Made by a program: the position numbers and the translations under genes. From positions 169,628 to 233,627 of the forward strand of contig JBEVJC010000014.1 of the NCBI GenBank assembly GCA_040510375.1: a stretch of 64,000 bases of DNA, written 5' to 3'. This document shows positions 49,428 through 57,435 of this stretch, in pieces; the first letter of the stretch is position 1; every line of letters starts with the position of its first letter. The notes under the pieces were generated by a model. It saw nothing but the letters and a program-made list of their open reading frames with translations. It made no database searches and was not told where the DNA came from. The DNA comes from JBEVJC01 sp040510375 (GTDB taxonomy: Bacteria > Bacteroidota > Bacteroidia > Chitinophagales > Chitinophagaceae).

Positions 49428-50966
49428 ATGAAATTTAAACAGCTTTTACTGGTCGTAGCAATTAGTGCCGCTTCCGCTGTGGGAAGTGTCTGGGTGTATG
49501 GCGAAGTGAAGGAGAATGAGTCAGTGGCAGGCGCACAGCTGGTCGACGGTAAAGCGCCGGTGAATTACGCTGGATTCTTCGAAAACGCCGCTGGTACACC
49601 AGCAGATCCGATTGACTTCACCAAGGCCGCTGCCGCCACCGTACCCGCAGTAGTCCACATTAAAACAAAAATCCCTGCACGCAAAGCTTCCAATGATCTC
49701 GGCGGAAGTGGAAGCCGTGGCAACTCCATGGAAGATATGTTCAATGATTTTTTCAATTTCGGACCGCAGTCACAACCCGAACAACGTGCATCGGGCAGTG
49801 GAGTGATCATCAGTGAAGACGGATACATCGTTACAAACAACCACGTGATCTCCGATGGTGGAAAAGGTGTAGCCGATGAAATCACGGTAACATTGAATGA
49901 AAACAAAAGAACTTACAAGGCAAAGGTTATTGGCCGTGATCCAAGCAGCGATATCGCTGTACTTAAGATTGACGGAAACAACCTTCCATATGTAATTTAT
50001 GGCAACTCCGATGAGTTGAAACTTGGTCAGTGGGTTCTCGCAGTTGGTTATCCGCTTACGCTGGAAGCAACCGTAACTGCCGGTATCGTCAGTGCCAAAA
50101 ATGTATCAATCGGCATCAACAGCCGCCAGAGCGATACACCGGTTGAATCATTTATCCAGACCGATGCTGCCGTAAACCAGGGCAACAGCGGTGGTGCATT
50201 GGTTAATACAGCAGGACAGCTGGTTGGTATCAATTCAGCCATCCTTGCCCCTAACGGAACCTATGCCGGTTATTCATTTGCAATTGAAGTGAATATTGTA
50301 AAAAAGATCGTTAACGACCTGATTGAATTTGGCGATGTAAAACGCGGATACCTGGGTATCTCCTACCACCCGGTAGATAATGAAGATTTTGTTAGAAGGG
50401 CTGGCGTCAAGGATGGTCAGGGTGTGTATGCTTTACAGATCCCTGATGATGGTGCTGCCTATAAAGCAGGCCTGAAAAAAGGTGATGTGATCACCAAGGT
50501 AAATGGCAACAATGTAGCAAGTGGTGTACAGATGAGTGCAGCTATTGCGAGCCTCCGCCCTGGACAGAAAGTAAAACTTACCTATATCCGCGGTGGCAAG
50601 GAATATAATACAGACGTTGAATTAAAGGGTGAAAAAAGTGCCTTGTCAGCTACTGCATCCGGAGAAATAGTGGGTGACCGCCTGGGTGTTGAACTGGAAA
50701 CCCTTGATGCGAAAAAAGCCGAAAAGTATAAAATCGACGGTGGTGTGGTTGTAAAAAAGATCAACAAATCCGGCGTGATCGGTCGCACCAAGATGGAAGA
50801 AAACTTCATCATCACCAGTGTTAATGGCCGCGAGGTAAAAAATACCGATGAGCTGGCAGCCGCACTGGGACGTGGTTATGGCAAGATAAAACTGGAAGGT
50901 ATGTATCCTGATTATGATGGTGTATACTCCTACCAGCTGAACCTTACCGAAGAACCCGAATATTAA
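49428..50966 (+). CDS. HtrA/DegQ-type periplasmic serine protease with two PDZ domains
   Basis: 512 residues. Signal peptide or anchor (KFKQLLLVVAISAASAVGSVWVY), then a trypsin-like domain with catalytic His in VTNNHVISDGG (near residue 145), Asp in SSDIAVLKID (near 180) and Ser in AAVNQGNSGGALVN (near 258). Two PDZ domains follow (about 305-400, GYLGISYHPVDNEDFVRRAGVKDGQGVYAL and 415-505, GDRLGVELETLDAKKAEKYKIDGGVVVKKI). A glycine/serine-rich linker (SNDLGGSGSRGNS) precedes the protease. It degrades or refolds misfolded envelope proteins. The start MKFKQ at 49428 is used; the frame from 49350 adds a non-signal stretch. It has its own terminator. Confidence 0.95.
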   Translation: MKFKQLLLVVAISAASAVGSVWVYGEVKENESVAGAQLVDGKAPVNYAGFFENAAGTPADPIDFTKAAAATVPAVVHIKTKIPARKASNDLGGSGSRGNSMEDMFNDFFNFGPQSQPEQRASGSGVIISEDGYIVTNNHVISDGGKGVADEITVTLNENKRTYKAKVIGRDPSSDIAVLKIDGNNLPYVIYGNSDELKLGQWVLAVGYPLTLEATVTAGIVSAKNVSIGINSRQSDTPVESFIQTDAAVNQGNSGGALVNTAGQLVGINSAILAPNGTYAGYSFAIEVNIVKKIVNDLIEFGDVKRGYLGISYHPVDNEDFVRRAGVKDGQGVYALQIPDDGAAYKAGLKKGDVITKVNGNNVASGVQMSAAIASLRPGQKVKLTYIRGGKEYNTDVELKGEKSALSATASGEIVGDRLGVELETLDAKKAEKYKIDGGVVVKKINKSGVIGRTKMEENFIITSVNGREVKNTDELAAALGRGYGKIKLEGMYPDYDGVYSYQLNLTEEPEY

Positions 50967-50984
50967 TCGCAGGAAATTATTACT

Positions 50985-51015
50985 AAAAGCCCCGGAAAAA
51001 CCGGGGCTTTTTTTA
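50985..51015 (+). terminator. Terminator after the HtrA protease gene
   Basis: GCCCCGG/CCGGGGC (50990-50996 and 51002-51008, loop AAAAA) followed by TTTTTTT, 24 bp after the stop codon. Confidence 0.9.
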
Positions 51016-51086
51016 TATGCGTTTTTTCAAAATACCGTGACCGGAATGATCAGTAAACAATAGCCCCCGCTTAAAGTACCGGTAAC

Positions 51087-52472
51087 CTATTTTTCGAAAA
51101 CCAGGTATTCCCAGGCCTTCAGGTTCTTCGTTGTACCCTTGCTGATTGTTTCATTTTGCCCGGTAAACACATTCCGGAATGTACCGGATAAATGGTCATC
51201 ATTCAGCTGGACTGTTATTCCATCATGTCTCGACATATTCAGGATCACCAGTACTTCCCGATCCTCTTTTTTTCTCAGGAAAACAAGCACATTAATACTG
51301 TCGGATGTATGGATGCCGATGGTCCTGGCAGTTGGGTCACCACCACGTAATGCGGGATTGGAAGAATGGAGATTAAGTAATGTTTTATAAAAATCATGGA
51401 GCTGGTTATTACCGGTCCATGGAATGGGATCTTTATCGAAGAATAAAATCCGTTTATCAAGCAGGGGGATTTCCTGTCCGTTATAAATAAGGGGCACCCC
51501 ATCCCAGGTGGCACTGAACACAGCGAGTGCTTTGGCCATTCCACCATATTTTTCATATTCAGTCCCGTTCCAGGAATTCTCATCGTGGTTGGTGGTAAAC
51601 CAGGCCCTCATGGATGAATCACCCAGTTGACTGTATTGCATCAACAGGCTGTCGAGTACCACCAGCGGAAGTTGGTTCTGGTAAAATTCACGCGTGGTAT
51701 GCATCCATCTCCAGGAATAACTAACATCAAACACTTTCCCGTATTCAGGTTTTTCCAGTTCGTCGAATTCGCCCAGCCAGAATAAATGTTTTACCGAATC
51801 GATGATGGGCCTTGCTTCCTGCCAGAAATCAACTTCCACCCAGGCCGCGAGATCACAACGGAACCCATCGATATCACATTCTTTTACCCAGAAGATCATC
51901 GCATCGATCATTGCCTTGCGCAGGCCGGGATTTGCAAAATCAAGTTCGATAATATCATCCATGCCGCTTGCTGCCAGGAAATCGCCGGTAATGGAATCGC
52001 GCTCATAATACTCGGGATGTTCTACCGTCCACCGGTGATCCCAGCCGGTATGATTGGCAACCCAGTCGATGATCACTTTGAAGTCCATCGCCTTGGCCTG
52101 TTTTATCAGGTTCTTAAAATCGTCCATCGTACCAAATTCGGGATTGATGGATGTATAATCGGAGGCGGCATAATAACTGCCCAGGGTTCCTTTTTTATTT
52201 TTTTGGGAGATGGGGGTGATCGGCATGAACCAAAGGGTCCTGACCCCCATATCCTTCAGCCTTGGAAGATCCCTGGCGAAAGCAGCGAACGTGCCTTCTG
52301 TTGAATATTGCCGCAGATTGACCTCATAAATATTCGTGGAGTGTGCCCATTCTACCGTTTTATCCTTCGTCATCAGATTGTCCATTGATTCCTTGTTTTG
52401 ATTTTTAGCATCATTGCAGCCGGTAATGGTGAGCAGGGTAACGGCCGACAGAAGCAGTCGTTTCATATACAA
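51087..52472 (-). CDS. GH13 alpha-amylase family lipoprotein
   Basis: 461 residues. A lipoprotein signal (TITGC) precedes a (beta/alpha)8 GH13 catalytic domain. The four conserved regions are DWVANH, GFRCDLAAW with the nucleophile Asp, WLGEFDE with the acid/base Glu, and FTTNHDEN with the third acidic residue. A C-terminal beta-sandwich (about 385-460) ends with LKAWEYLVFEK. It should cleave alpha-1,4 glucans or maltodextrins at the outer membrane or periplasm. Nearby glgP (53923) can process the products, though ispH lies between them. It stands alone on the minus strand. Confidence 0.9.
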   Translation of the reverse strand: MYMKRLLLSAVTLLTITGCNDAKNQNKESMDNLMTKDKTVEWAHSTNIYEVNLRQYSTEGTFAAFARDLPRLKDMGVRTLWFMPITPISQKNKKGTLGSYYAASDYTSINPEFGTMDDFKNLIKQAKAMDFKVIIDWVANHTGWDHRWTVEHPEYYERDSITGDFLAASGMDDIIELDFANPGLRKAMIDAMIFWVKECDIDGFRCDLAAWVEVDFWQEARPIIDSVKHLFWLGEFDELEKPEYGKVFDVSYSWRWMHTTREFYQNQLPLVVLDSLLMQYSQLGDSSMRAWFTTNHDENSWNGTEYEKYGGMAKALAVFSATWDGVPLIYNGQEIPLLDKRILFFDKDPIPWTGNNQLHDFYKTLLNLHSSNPALRGGDPTARTIGIHTSDSINVLVFLRKKEDREVLVILNMSRHDGITVQLNDDHLSGTFRNVFTGQNETISKGTTKNLKAWEYLVFEK

Positions 52473-52617
52473 TCGTTTACTGTGAAAATAGCAATTGGGA
52501 ACTGTATACTGAAATATTGTTCAGCCAAAGAACGGGCCACGGCTGGCAAAATTCGGTAACTTGCACGGCAATTGACCAATTAAAAAGGAATAAAGATCCG
52601 GCTGACCGGTCTGTGTT

Positions 52618-53844
52618 ATGAAGAGTTTTGATGTACCTGTATTTTACAGAAGCCCGTTGATCACCGCCATTAAAAAGAAGCGGAAGGAAATGGACAAAAT
52701 GAAAAAGGATTTCAGTCCTACCCTGCTCGACTTCGGTCCGCTGCAGATCCGGCTGGCCCGTCATTTTGGCTTCTGCTATGGCGTCGAAAACGCTATCGAG
52801 ATTGCATTCCGTACCGTGGAAGAAAATCCGGGTAAACGGATTTTCCTGCTGAGCGAAATGATCCATAATCCACAGGTTAACGCAGACCTTCGATCACATG
52901 GTATTGAATTTTTACAGGATACCTATGGAAAGCAACTTATTCCATTTGAAACATTACAGGCCGACGATGTAGTAATGATCCCAGCATTCGGTACCACCCT
53001 GGAGATTGAACAACGATTAAAAGAGATCGGTATCCAGACCGAAAAATATAATACCACCTGTCCCTTTGTAGAAAAAGTCTGGAACCGGAGTGAAGCAATT
53101 GCCCGGAAAAATTATTCAATCGTCATCCACGGTAAACCTAAACATGAAGAAACAAGGGCAACCTTTTCCCATGCCGCGGGTAGTGCACCAGCTGTGGTAG
53201 TGGAAGATATGAAACAGGCAATGGCACTGGCAGGTTATATTACCGGTTCCAAACCCGCTGCCTTGTTTTATGAGGAATTTGCAGGCCAATACTCTCACGG
53301 ATTTGATATCAATAACGACCTGGCCCGCATTGGTGTGGTGAACCAGACTACCATGCTGGCCAGTGATACGCAGGCTATCTCTGATTACCTGAAGCAGGTG
53401 ATGCTGATTAAATACGGACTGGATGAAACCAATATTGCCGACAGGTTTGCGGATACAAGGGATACCCTTTGTTATGCCACGCTTGATAACCAGACTTCGG
53501 TTACAGGTATGCTTTCTGTCCAGGCTGATCTGGCCATTGTTGTTGGTGGATACAATTCATCCAATACTTCGCACCTGGTGGAACTTTGTGAAGAACGACT
53601 TCCTACCTACTTCATCAGCAGTGGTGAAAAGATCATTTCCGATACGCAGATCAACCACTATGATTTCCATACAAAGACTGAATCCGTAACCCAGAATTAC
53701 CTCCCCGCCAACCGGCCCCTCAGTATCCTGATCACCAGCGGTGCATCCTGCCCCGACGCCCTGGTAGAAGGCATTATCCGTAAGCTTGCGGGTTTTTTCG
53801 ACGTTGAATTCAGCGCCGATGAAATGATTGGGCAGTTCAGCTGA
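52618..53844 (+). CDS. ispH: 4-hydroxy-3-methylbut-2-enyl diphosphate reductase
   Basis: 408 residues, the long form of IspH found in Bacteroidota, cyanobacteria and plastids. It catalyses the last step of the MEP isoprenoid pathway with a [4Fe-4S] cluster. The three cluster cysteines are in FGFCYGVENAIE (near residue 55), YNTTCPFVEKVW (near 147) and ITSGASCPDALVEG (near 380). Other motifs are FLLSEMIHNPQVNADL and IVHGKPKHEETRAT. The MEP route suits a menaquinone-using bacterium. The start at 52618 gives 38 residues before the core; an ATG at 52690 (MDKMKKD) is possible. Confidence 0.95.
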   Translation: MKSFDVPVFYRSPLITAIKKKRKEMDKMKKDFSPTLLDFGPLQIRLARHFGFCYGVENAIEIAFRTVEENPGKRIFLLSEMIHNPQVNADLRSHGIEFLQDTYGKQLIPFETLQADDVVMIPAFGTTLEIEQRLKEIGIQTEKYNTTCPFVEKVWNRSEAIARKNYSIVIHGKPKHEETRATFSHAAGSAPAVVVEDMKQAMALAGYITGSKPAALFYEEFAGQYSHGFDINNDLARIGVVNQTTMLASDTQAISDYLKQVMLIKYGLDETNIADRFADTRDTLCYATLDNQTSVTGMLSVQADLAIVVGGYNSSNTSHLVELCEERLPTYFISSGEKIISDTQINHYDFHTKTESVTQNYLPANRPLSILITSGASCPDALVEGIIRKLAGFFDVEFSADEMIGQFS

Positions 53845-53860
53845 AGGGTTAAATGAAAGA

Positions 53861-53884
53861 TGCCCCGCAAGCAGGGCACCTTTT
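53861..53884 (+). terminator. Probable terminator after ispH
   Basis: GCCC-CGCAAGCA-GGGC hairpin (53862-53877) followed by CCTTTTC, 16 bp after the ispH stop. The T run is short, so the strength is uncertain. Confidence 0.5.
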
Positions 53885-53922
53885 CATTCTCAGTGTGTAT
53901 GTGTTAGTGTGTGTGAAGCAGG

Positions 53923-55590
53923 TTATTCTGTTTTTGCATTATACATCAGCTCGTAATATTCGTGTGCCATGCGGTTACTTTCAAACTGGAAACGCACATC
54001 CGACATACTGTTCTTCATAACCTGTCTCCAGGTTGAATAATTTTCATAATACAATGGCAGGATCTCCCCTTCCAGGATTTCATACATCTTGTTCAGGTCG
54101 TACATATCCTGGTCGTGCACCGACATATTTGCATAGTCTGCCTTGGGTACTACAAATCCATTGTGGCCATGGTTAATAAACTCCGGGATCCAGCCGTCGT
54201 CGGTTGAAAAGTTGACCGCACCATTCATGGCCGCCGTCATCCCGCTGGTTCCTGATGCTTCACGTGGTACGCGTGGATTATTCAGCCAGCAATCGGCCGC
54301 CTGTTTCAATCTTTTGGAAAGGCCCAGTTCATATCCGATCAGTACCGAAATATTCGGGTATTGTTTGCTCAGGTGCACCAGCTGGTTGAATTCGCTGATG
54401 GCCGGATGGTCCACCGGATAAGGCTTTCCGGCCCAGATGATCTGCACGGGGTACTTCGTATTACTAAGAAGTTTGCGGAACCTGTCGGTATCGGAAGCGA
54501 TCATTCCTGCACGTTTATATCCTGCGAAACGACGGGCCCATACAATGGTGAACACATCAGGATTAAACAATTTTCCGGTCTGGTCGGCCACGATCTCAAA
54601 AGCACGTTTCTTCAGATATTTTTTGCGGTCATCAATCCCGTAATCATCAATAGCTTCCTTGAAACGATACAGTTGTTTATCGGCCCAGTACATGTAGTTC
54701 TGGGCATTGGTAATGGAAATGATCGGACAGATCCCTTCGTACTTGCTCCACATGGCCCGGGCCACGTGACCATGTAATTGGGATACACCGTTGGCGATAT
54801 GGGCAAAACGAAGTGCCACCAGCGAATGGTTAAAGGCATCGTCGTTATTATTGGTCAGCTTTTTTACTTCATCAACTGTAAGGCCACAGAAATAACTCAT
54901 GGCATAACAGAGATAGATATCATGTTTTTCGTTACCTGCTTCTTCCGGTGTATGTGTTGTGAACACCAGCCTTTTCCTGACTTCAGCAATGTTCCGGTTG
55001 AATTTATTGTAGAGATAAAATGCAGCTGATAAACCATGGGCTTCATTGAGATGATAGATCTCGGGATTGAAATTCAGCAGGTCAATCAGTTTGGCACCAC
55101 CCACACCAAGCAGGATGAACTGCGCGAGTTTGGTTGCCACATTGGCATCGTACAAACGATGGGTGATGGTCTGTGATACATAATCATTCTCCGGCACATC
55201 GGTACTAAGCAGGAACAGCGGTGATGATTTGAATGTTTCCGGATTCAGGTACCAGACCTTTACCCATACCGGTGCCTCGTGCACATTAATCTGGAATTTA
55301 ATCCCGGTGTCCTCCAGAAAGCTGTATGATTTTTCATTCCACGCAACATCGAGTGTCTGATCCTGGCTGCGCTCCTGGTCGTAATAACCATACTTCCACA
55401 AAATACCAACGGCCACCATATTCTGGCGGAGTTCATAAGCACTGCGAAGATGTGAACCGGCCAGGAAACCAAGACCACCACTATAAATCTTTAATGGTTG
55501 GTGGATGGCAAACTCCATTGAGAAGTAGGCAACTTTTTTTGAATAAGCGGGATCTGTGGGATATGGAACAGAATAATTTTGAAAACTCAT
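53923..55590 (-). CDS. glgP: Alpha-glucan phosphorylase (short GlgP type)
   Basis: 555 residues, the compact glycogen/maltodextrin phosphorylase form. It releases glucose-1-phosphate from alpha-1,4 glucans. YFSMEFAIHQPLKIYSGGLGFLAGSHL at the start (substrate/active-site loop), HLNEAHGLSAAF, FTIVWARRFAGYKRAGM near residue 345 and VPREASGTSGMTAAMNGAVNFS near residue 450 (PLP region) are family marks. It lies on the other strand from ispH and 1.4 kb from the GH13 amylase on its own strand, so the two may act on the same storage glucan. Short TG-rich tracts border both ends of the gene. Confidence 0.92.
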   Translation of the reverse strand: MSFQNYSVPYPTDPAYSKKVAYFSMEFAIHQPLKIYSGGLGFLAGSHLRSAYELRQNMVAVGILWKYGYYDQERSQDQTLDVAWNEKSYSFLEDTGIKFQINVHEAPVWVKVWYLNPETFKSSPLFLLSTDVPENDYVSQTITHRLYDANVATKLAQFILLGVGGAKLIDLLNFNPEIYHLNEAHGLSAAFYLYNKFNRNIAEVRKRLVFTTHTPEEAGNEKHDIYLCYAMSYFCGLTVDEVKKLTNNNDDAFNHSLVALRFAHIANGVSQLHGHVARAMWSKYEGICPIISITNAQNYMYWADKQLYRFKEAIDDYGIDDRKKYLKKRAFEIVADQTGKLFNPDVFTIVWARRFAGYKRAGMIASDTDRFRKLLSNTKYPVQIIWAGKPYPVDHPAISEFNQLVHLSKQYPNISVLIGYELGLSKRLKQAADCWLNNPRVPREASGTSGMTAAMNGAVNFSTDDGWIPEFINHGHNGFVVPKADYANMSVHDQDMYDLNKMYEILEGEILPLYYENYSTWRQVMKNSMSDVRFQFESNRMAHEYYELMYNAKTE

Positions 55591-55705
55591 AATGTGTGTG
55601 TTTTACACGGTGCCGCAATATAGATGATTAATTGCAAACACAAACTGCTATCAGTGACGAAATCTGCTGCCTGCCTGCATTTTAACTTGCAGATTGAATA
55701 GTTAA

Positions 55706-56656
55706 TTATTTTTTCTGGTTTTTGGGTTTAGCCTGTTTCTTTTTTGTAAAAGAACCATTAAAGGAACAGCGAAGACCGCGGTGGGCACCACATCCGTCAA
55801 TTTCTTTTACGGTAACCGCATTGGATGTAAAGTTGAACTGGATCGAGCAGGGATCGCCCGACTGGCGATATTCAGCCATCGTAGCAGAGCGCAGGATCGC
55901 CTCTCCCTTCAACTCGCCGGTGCAGTCGCTCCCTTTTTCAAAATGCAGGAAGAAGGTAAGCCGGTCCGGTTTGCGCCCGTCGCGGAACGAAACGATATTA
56001 TTCTTTCCCGTTCCGTAATCGCCACTGAACTTATGTTTGCGGGCAAAGGTATCAATCGGGTTTACCAGGTCGGGTTGTTTGTCATCCAGCGCATCGGTAT
56101 ACACCAGGCCAAACCCGGGTATGGACGGATCAAATGAATATACATCCTTTCCTTCGCTGAGCGAACCATCCGCATTTTTCCGGATAATATTTTTATAAAT
56201 CGCCCCCTTACTGTCGAACACAGAGTTTTGCTGTGTCGCTGTATTATTATCGGGCTGGATAAACGCTGCCGCACCCTGCAGTTTTTCCTTTTTATCAAAA
56301 GCCAGGATGTATGCTGCCTGTTTGGCACCCGTAACCGTCCGGACTACGAGATAGGTGGTATTACCCACCACTTTCCCAACAGGGAAAATTTTTGACTTGC
56401 CCTTCCCAAACAGGGTGGCCTGCACCGAATCGGGTACGTATTGACTGAAAAGCTTCGGCCGGATGGCCAGTGAATCATTTAATTTACTCCTGAAACTGGA
56501 ATCGGCCATCACAAGGGGCAGGTCGATATCGGGGAACAATGCGGTAAAGCCTTTGAACGACACCGGTTCCTCGCCTGTCGTCGAACCGGGTTCGGGCGAC
56601 TTACAGGCATGGATGAAAACCAGGAAAACAATAAGGAGCCGGTAAGATGACTTCAT
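55706..56656 (-). CDS. Lipoprotein of unknown function
   Basis: 316 residues with lipobox FIHAC (cysteine 18) and a Pro/Gly/Ser/Thr linker. The mature protein is beta-rich; a segment of SKIFPVGKVVGNTTYLVVRTV, then KQAAYILAFDKKEKLQGAAAFI suggests a beta-sandwich or small barrel. The C-terminal region has four cysteines (SDCTGE, GDPCSIQF, DGCGAHRGLRC) which may form two disulfides, and ends in a lysine-rich tail (KKKQAKPKNQKK). The family is not recognised. It is divergent from mntR with a 116-bp gap. Function unknown. Confidence 0.72.
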   Translation of the reverse strand: MKSSYRLLIVFLVFIHACKSPEPGSTTGEEPVSFKGFTALFPDIDLPLVMADSSFRSKLNDSLAIRPKLFSQYVPDSVQATLFGKGKSKIFPVGKVVGNTTYLVVRTVTGAKQAAYILAFDKKEKLQGAAAFIQPDNNTATQQNSVFDSKGAIYKNIIRKNADGSLSEGKDVYSFDPSIPGFGLVYTDALDDKQPDLVNPIDTFARKHKFSGDYGTGKNNIVSFRDGRKPDRLTFFLHFEKGSDCTGELKGEAILRSATMAEYRQSGDPCSIQFNFTSNAVTVKEIDGCGAHRGLRCSFNGSFTKKKQAKPKNQKK

Positions 56657-56721
56657 AAAACGAATGTGATTTTAAGCCCGCTTGGCAATTTAAGCGATTC
56701 CGGTTGTACAGTCAACACAAA

Positions 56722-56759
56722 TTTGGAATAATGGACCGATAAATTTAGCTTTAACTAAA
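56722..56759 (+). promoter_or_regulatory. Promoter and candidate MntR operator of mntR-mntH
   Basis: TTTG (56722-56725), a 20-nt spacer and TAGCTTTA (56746-56753) resemble the -33/-7 promoter. The dyad TTTAG-CTTTAA-CTAAA (56744-56759) overlaps the -7 element and lies 13 bp before the GTG of mntR. A DtxR-family repressor binding here would block transcription, which suggests negative autoregulation. Whether this is the MntR site is inferred from position and symmetry. Confidence 0.55.
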
Positions 56760-56772
56760 AAAAATATTAGTT

Positions 56773-57435
56773 GTGGGCAACTATTCCATTAGTGAAGAGA
56801 ATTATGTGAAGGCGATCTACCACCTGCAACCTGACGGCATTGTGACCACCAATGAACTGGCCGGCGAGTTGAAGACAAGGGCGGCATCTGTTACCGGGAT
56901 GATGAAAAAACTCCGCACGAAAAAGCTGGTTCACTATGAATCATACAAGGGTTTCCGACTGACACCCGAAGGCCGGAAAGTAGCGTTGATGATTGTACGC
57001 CGCCACCGTTTGTGGGAATTTTTCCTGGCAGAAAAACTGAAGTTTAACTGGGACGAGGTTCATATGGTTGCCGAAGAAATGGAACATGTAAGCAGTAAAA
57101 AACTGATTGATAAACTGGATGAATTCCTCGGTTTTCCAAGAACAGATCCGCATGGCGATCCGATACCTGATGCGAATGGTAAAATAGAAGTAAGCCGGAA
57201 CATCTGCCTGGTGGACCTTCCATTAAACCAGCAGGCACTGGTTTCCTATGTCAGTGACCAGTCGTCTGCAATGCTCGAACTGCTTGGTCACAAGAAGATT
57301 TCAATCGGCACTGCTATAGAAGTAAAAAAGAAATTCAGTTACGATATGTCAATGGAAATCCGCATCCGGCGGCAGGCAGCCACTACCATCAGTGGCGACC
57401 TCGCTAAAAATATATTTGTTACCTACGATGAATAA
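56773..57435 (+). CDS. mntR: DtxR-family metal-dependent transcriptional regulator (MntR-like)
   Basis: 220 residues starting with GTG. An N-terminal winged helix (ISEENYVKAIYHLQPDGIVTTNELAGELKTRAASVTGMMKKLRTKKLVHYESYKGFRLTPEGRKVALMIVRRHRLWEFFL, cited in parts) is followed by a metal-binding dimerisation domain with HMVAEEMEHVSSKKLIDKLDEFLGFP, including the E-x-x-E-H and D/P-H-G-D-P metal ligands, and a C-terminal SH3-like FeoA domain (about 160-218). The gene overlaps the Nramp gene by 8 bp, so it should regulate manganese (or iron) uptake. The predicted operator overlaps its own promoter. Confidence 0.9.
   Translation: MGNYSISEENYVKAIYHLQPDGIVTTNELAGELKTRAASVTGMMKKLRTKKLVHYESYKGFRLTPEGRKVALMIVRRHRLWEFFLAEKLKFNWDEVHMVAEEMEHVSSKKLIDKLDEFLGFPRTDPHGDPIPDANGKIEVSRNICLVDLPLNQQALVSYVSDQSSAMLELLGHKKISIGTAIEVKKKFSYDMSMEIRIRRQAATTISGDLAKNIFVTYDE

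Noticed and set aside
53893..53918. TG-rich tract next to glgP as a phase-variable repeat
   Set aside because: The tract is imperfect and lies after the stop codon, where length change would have no clear effect.
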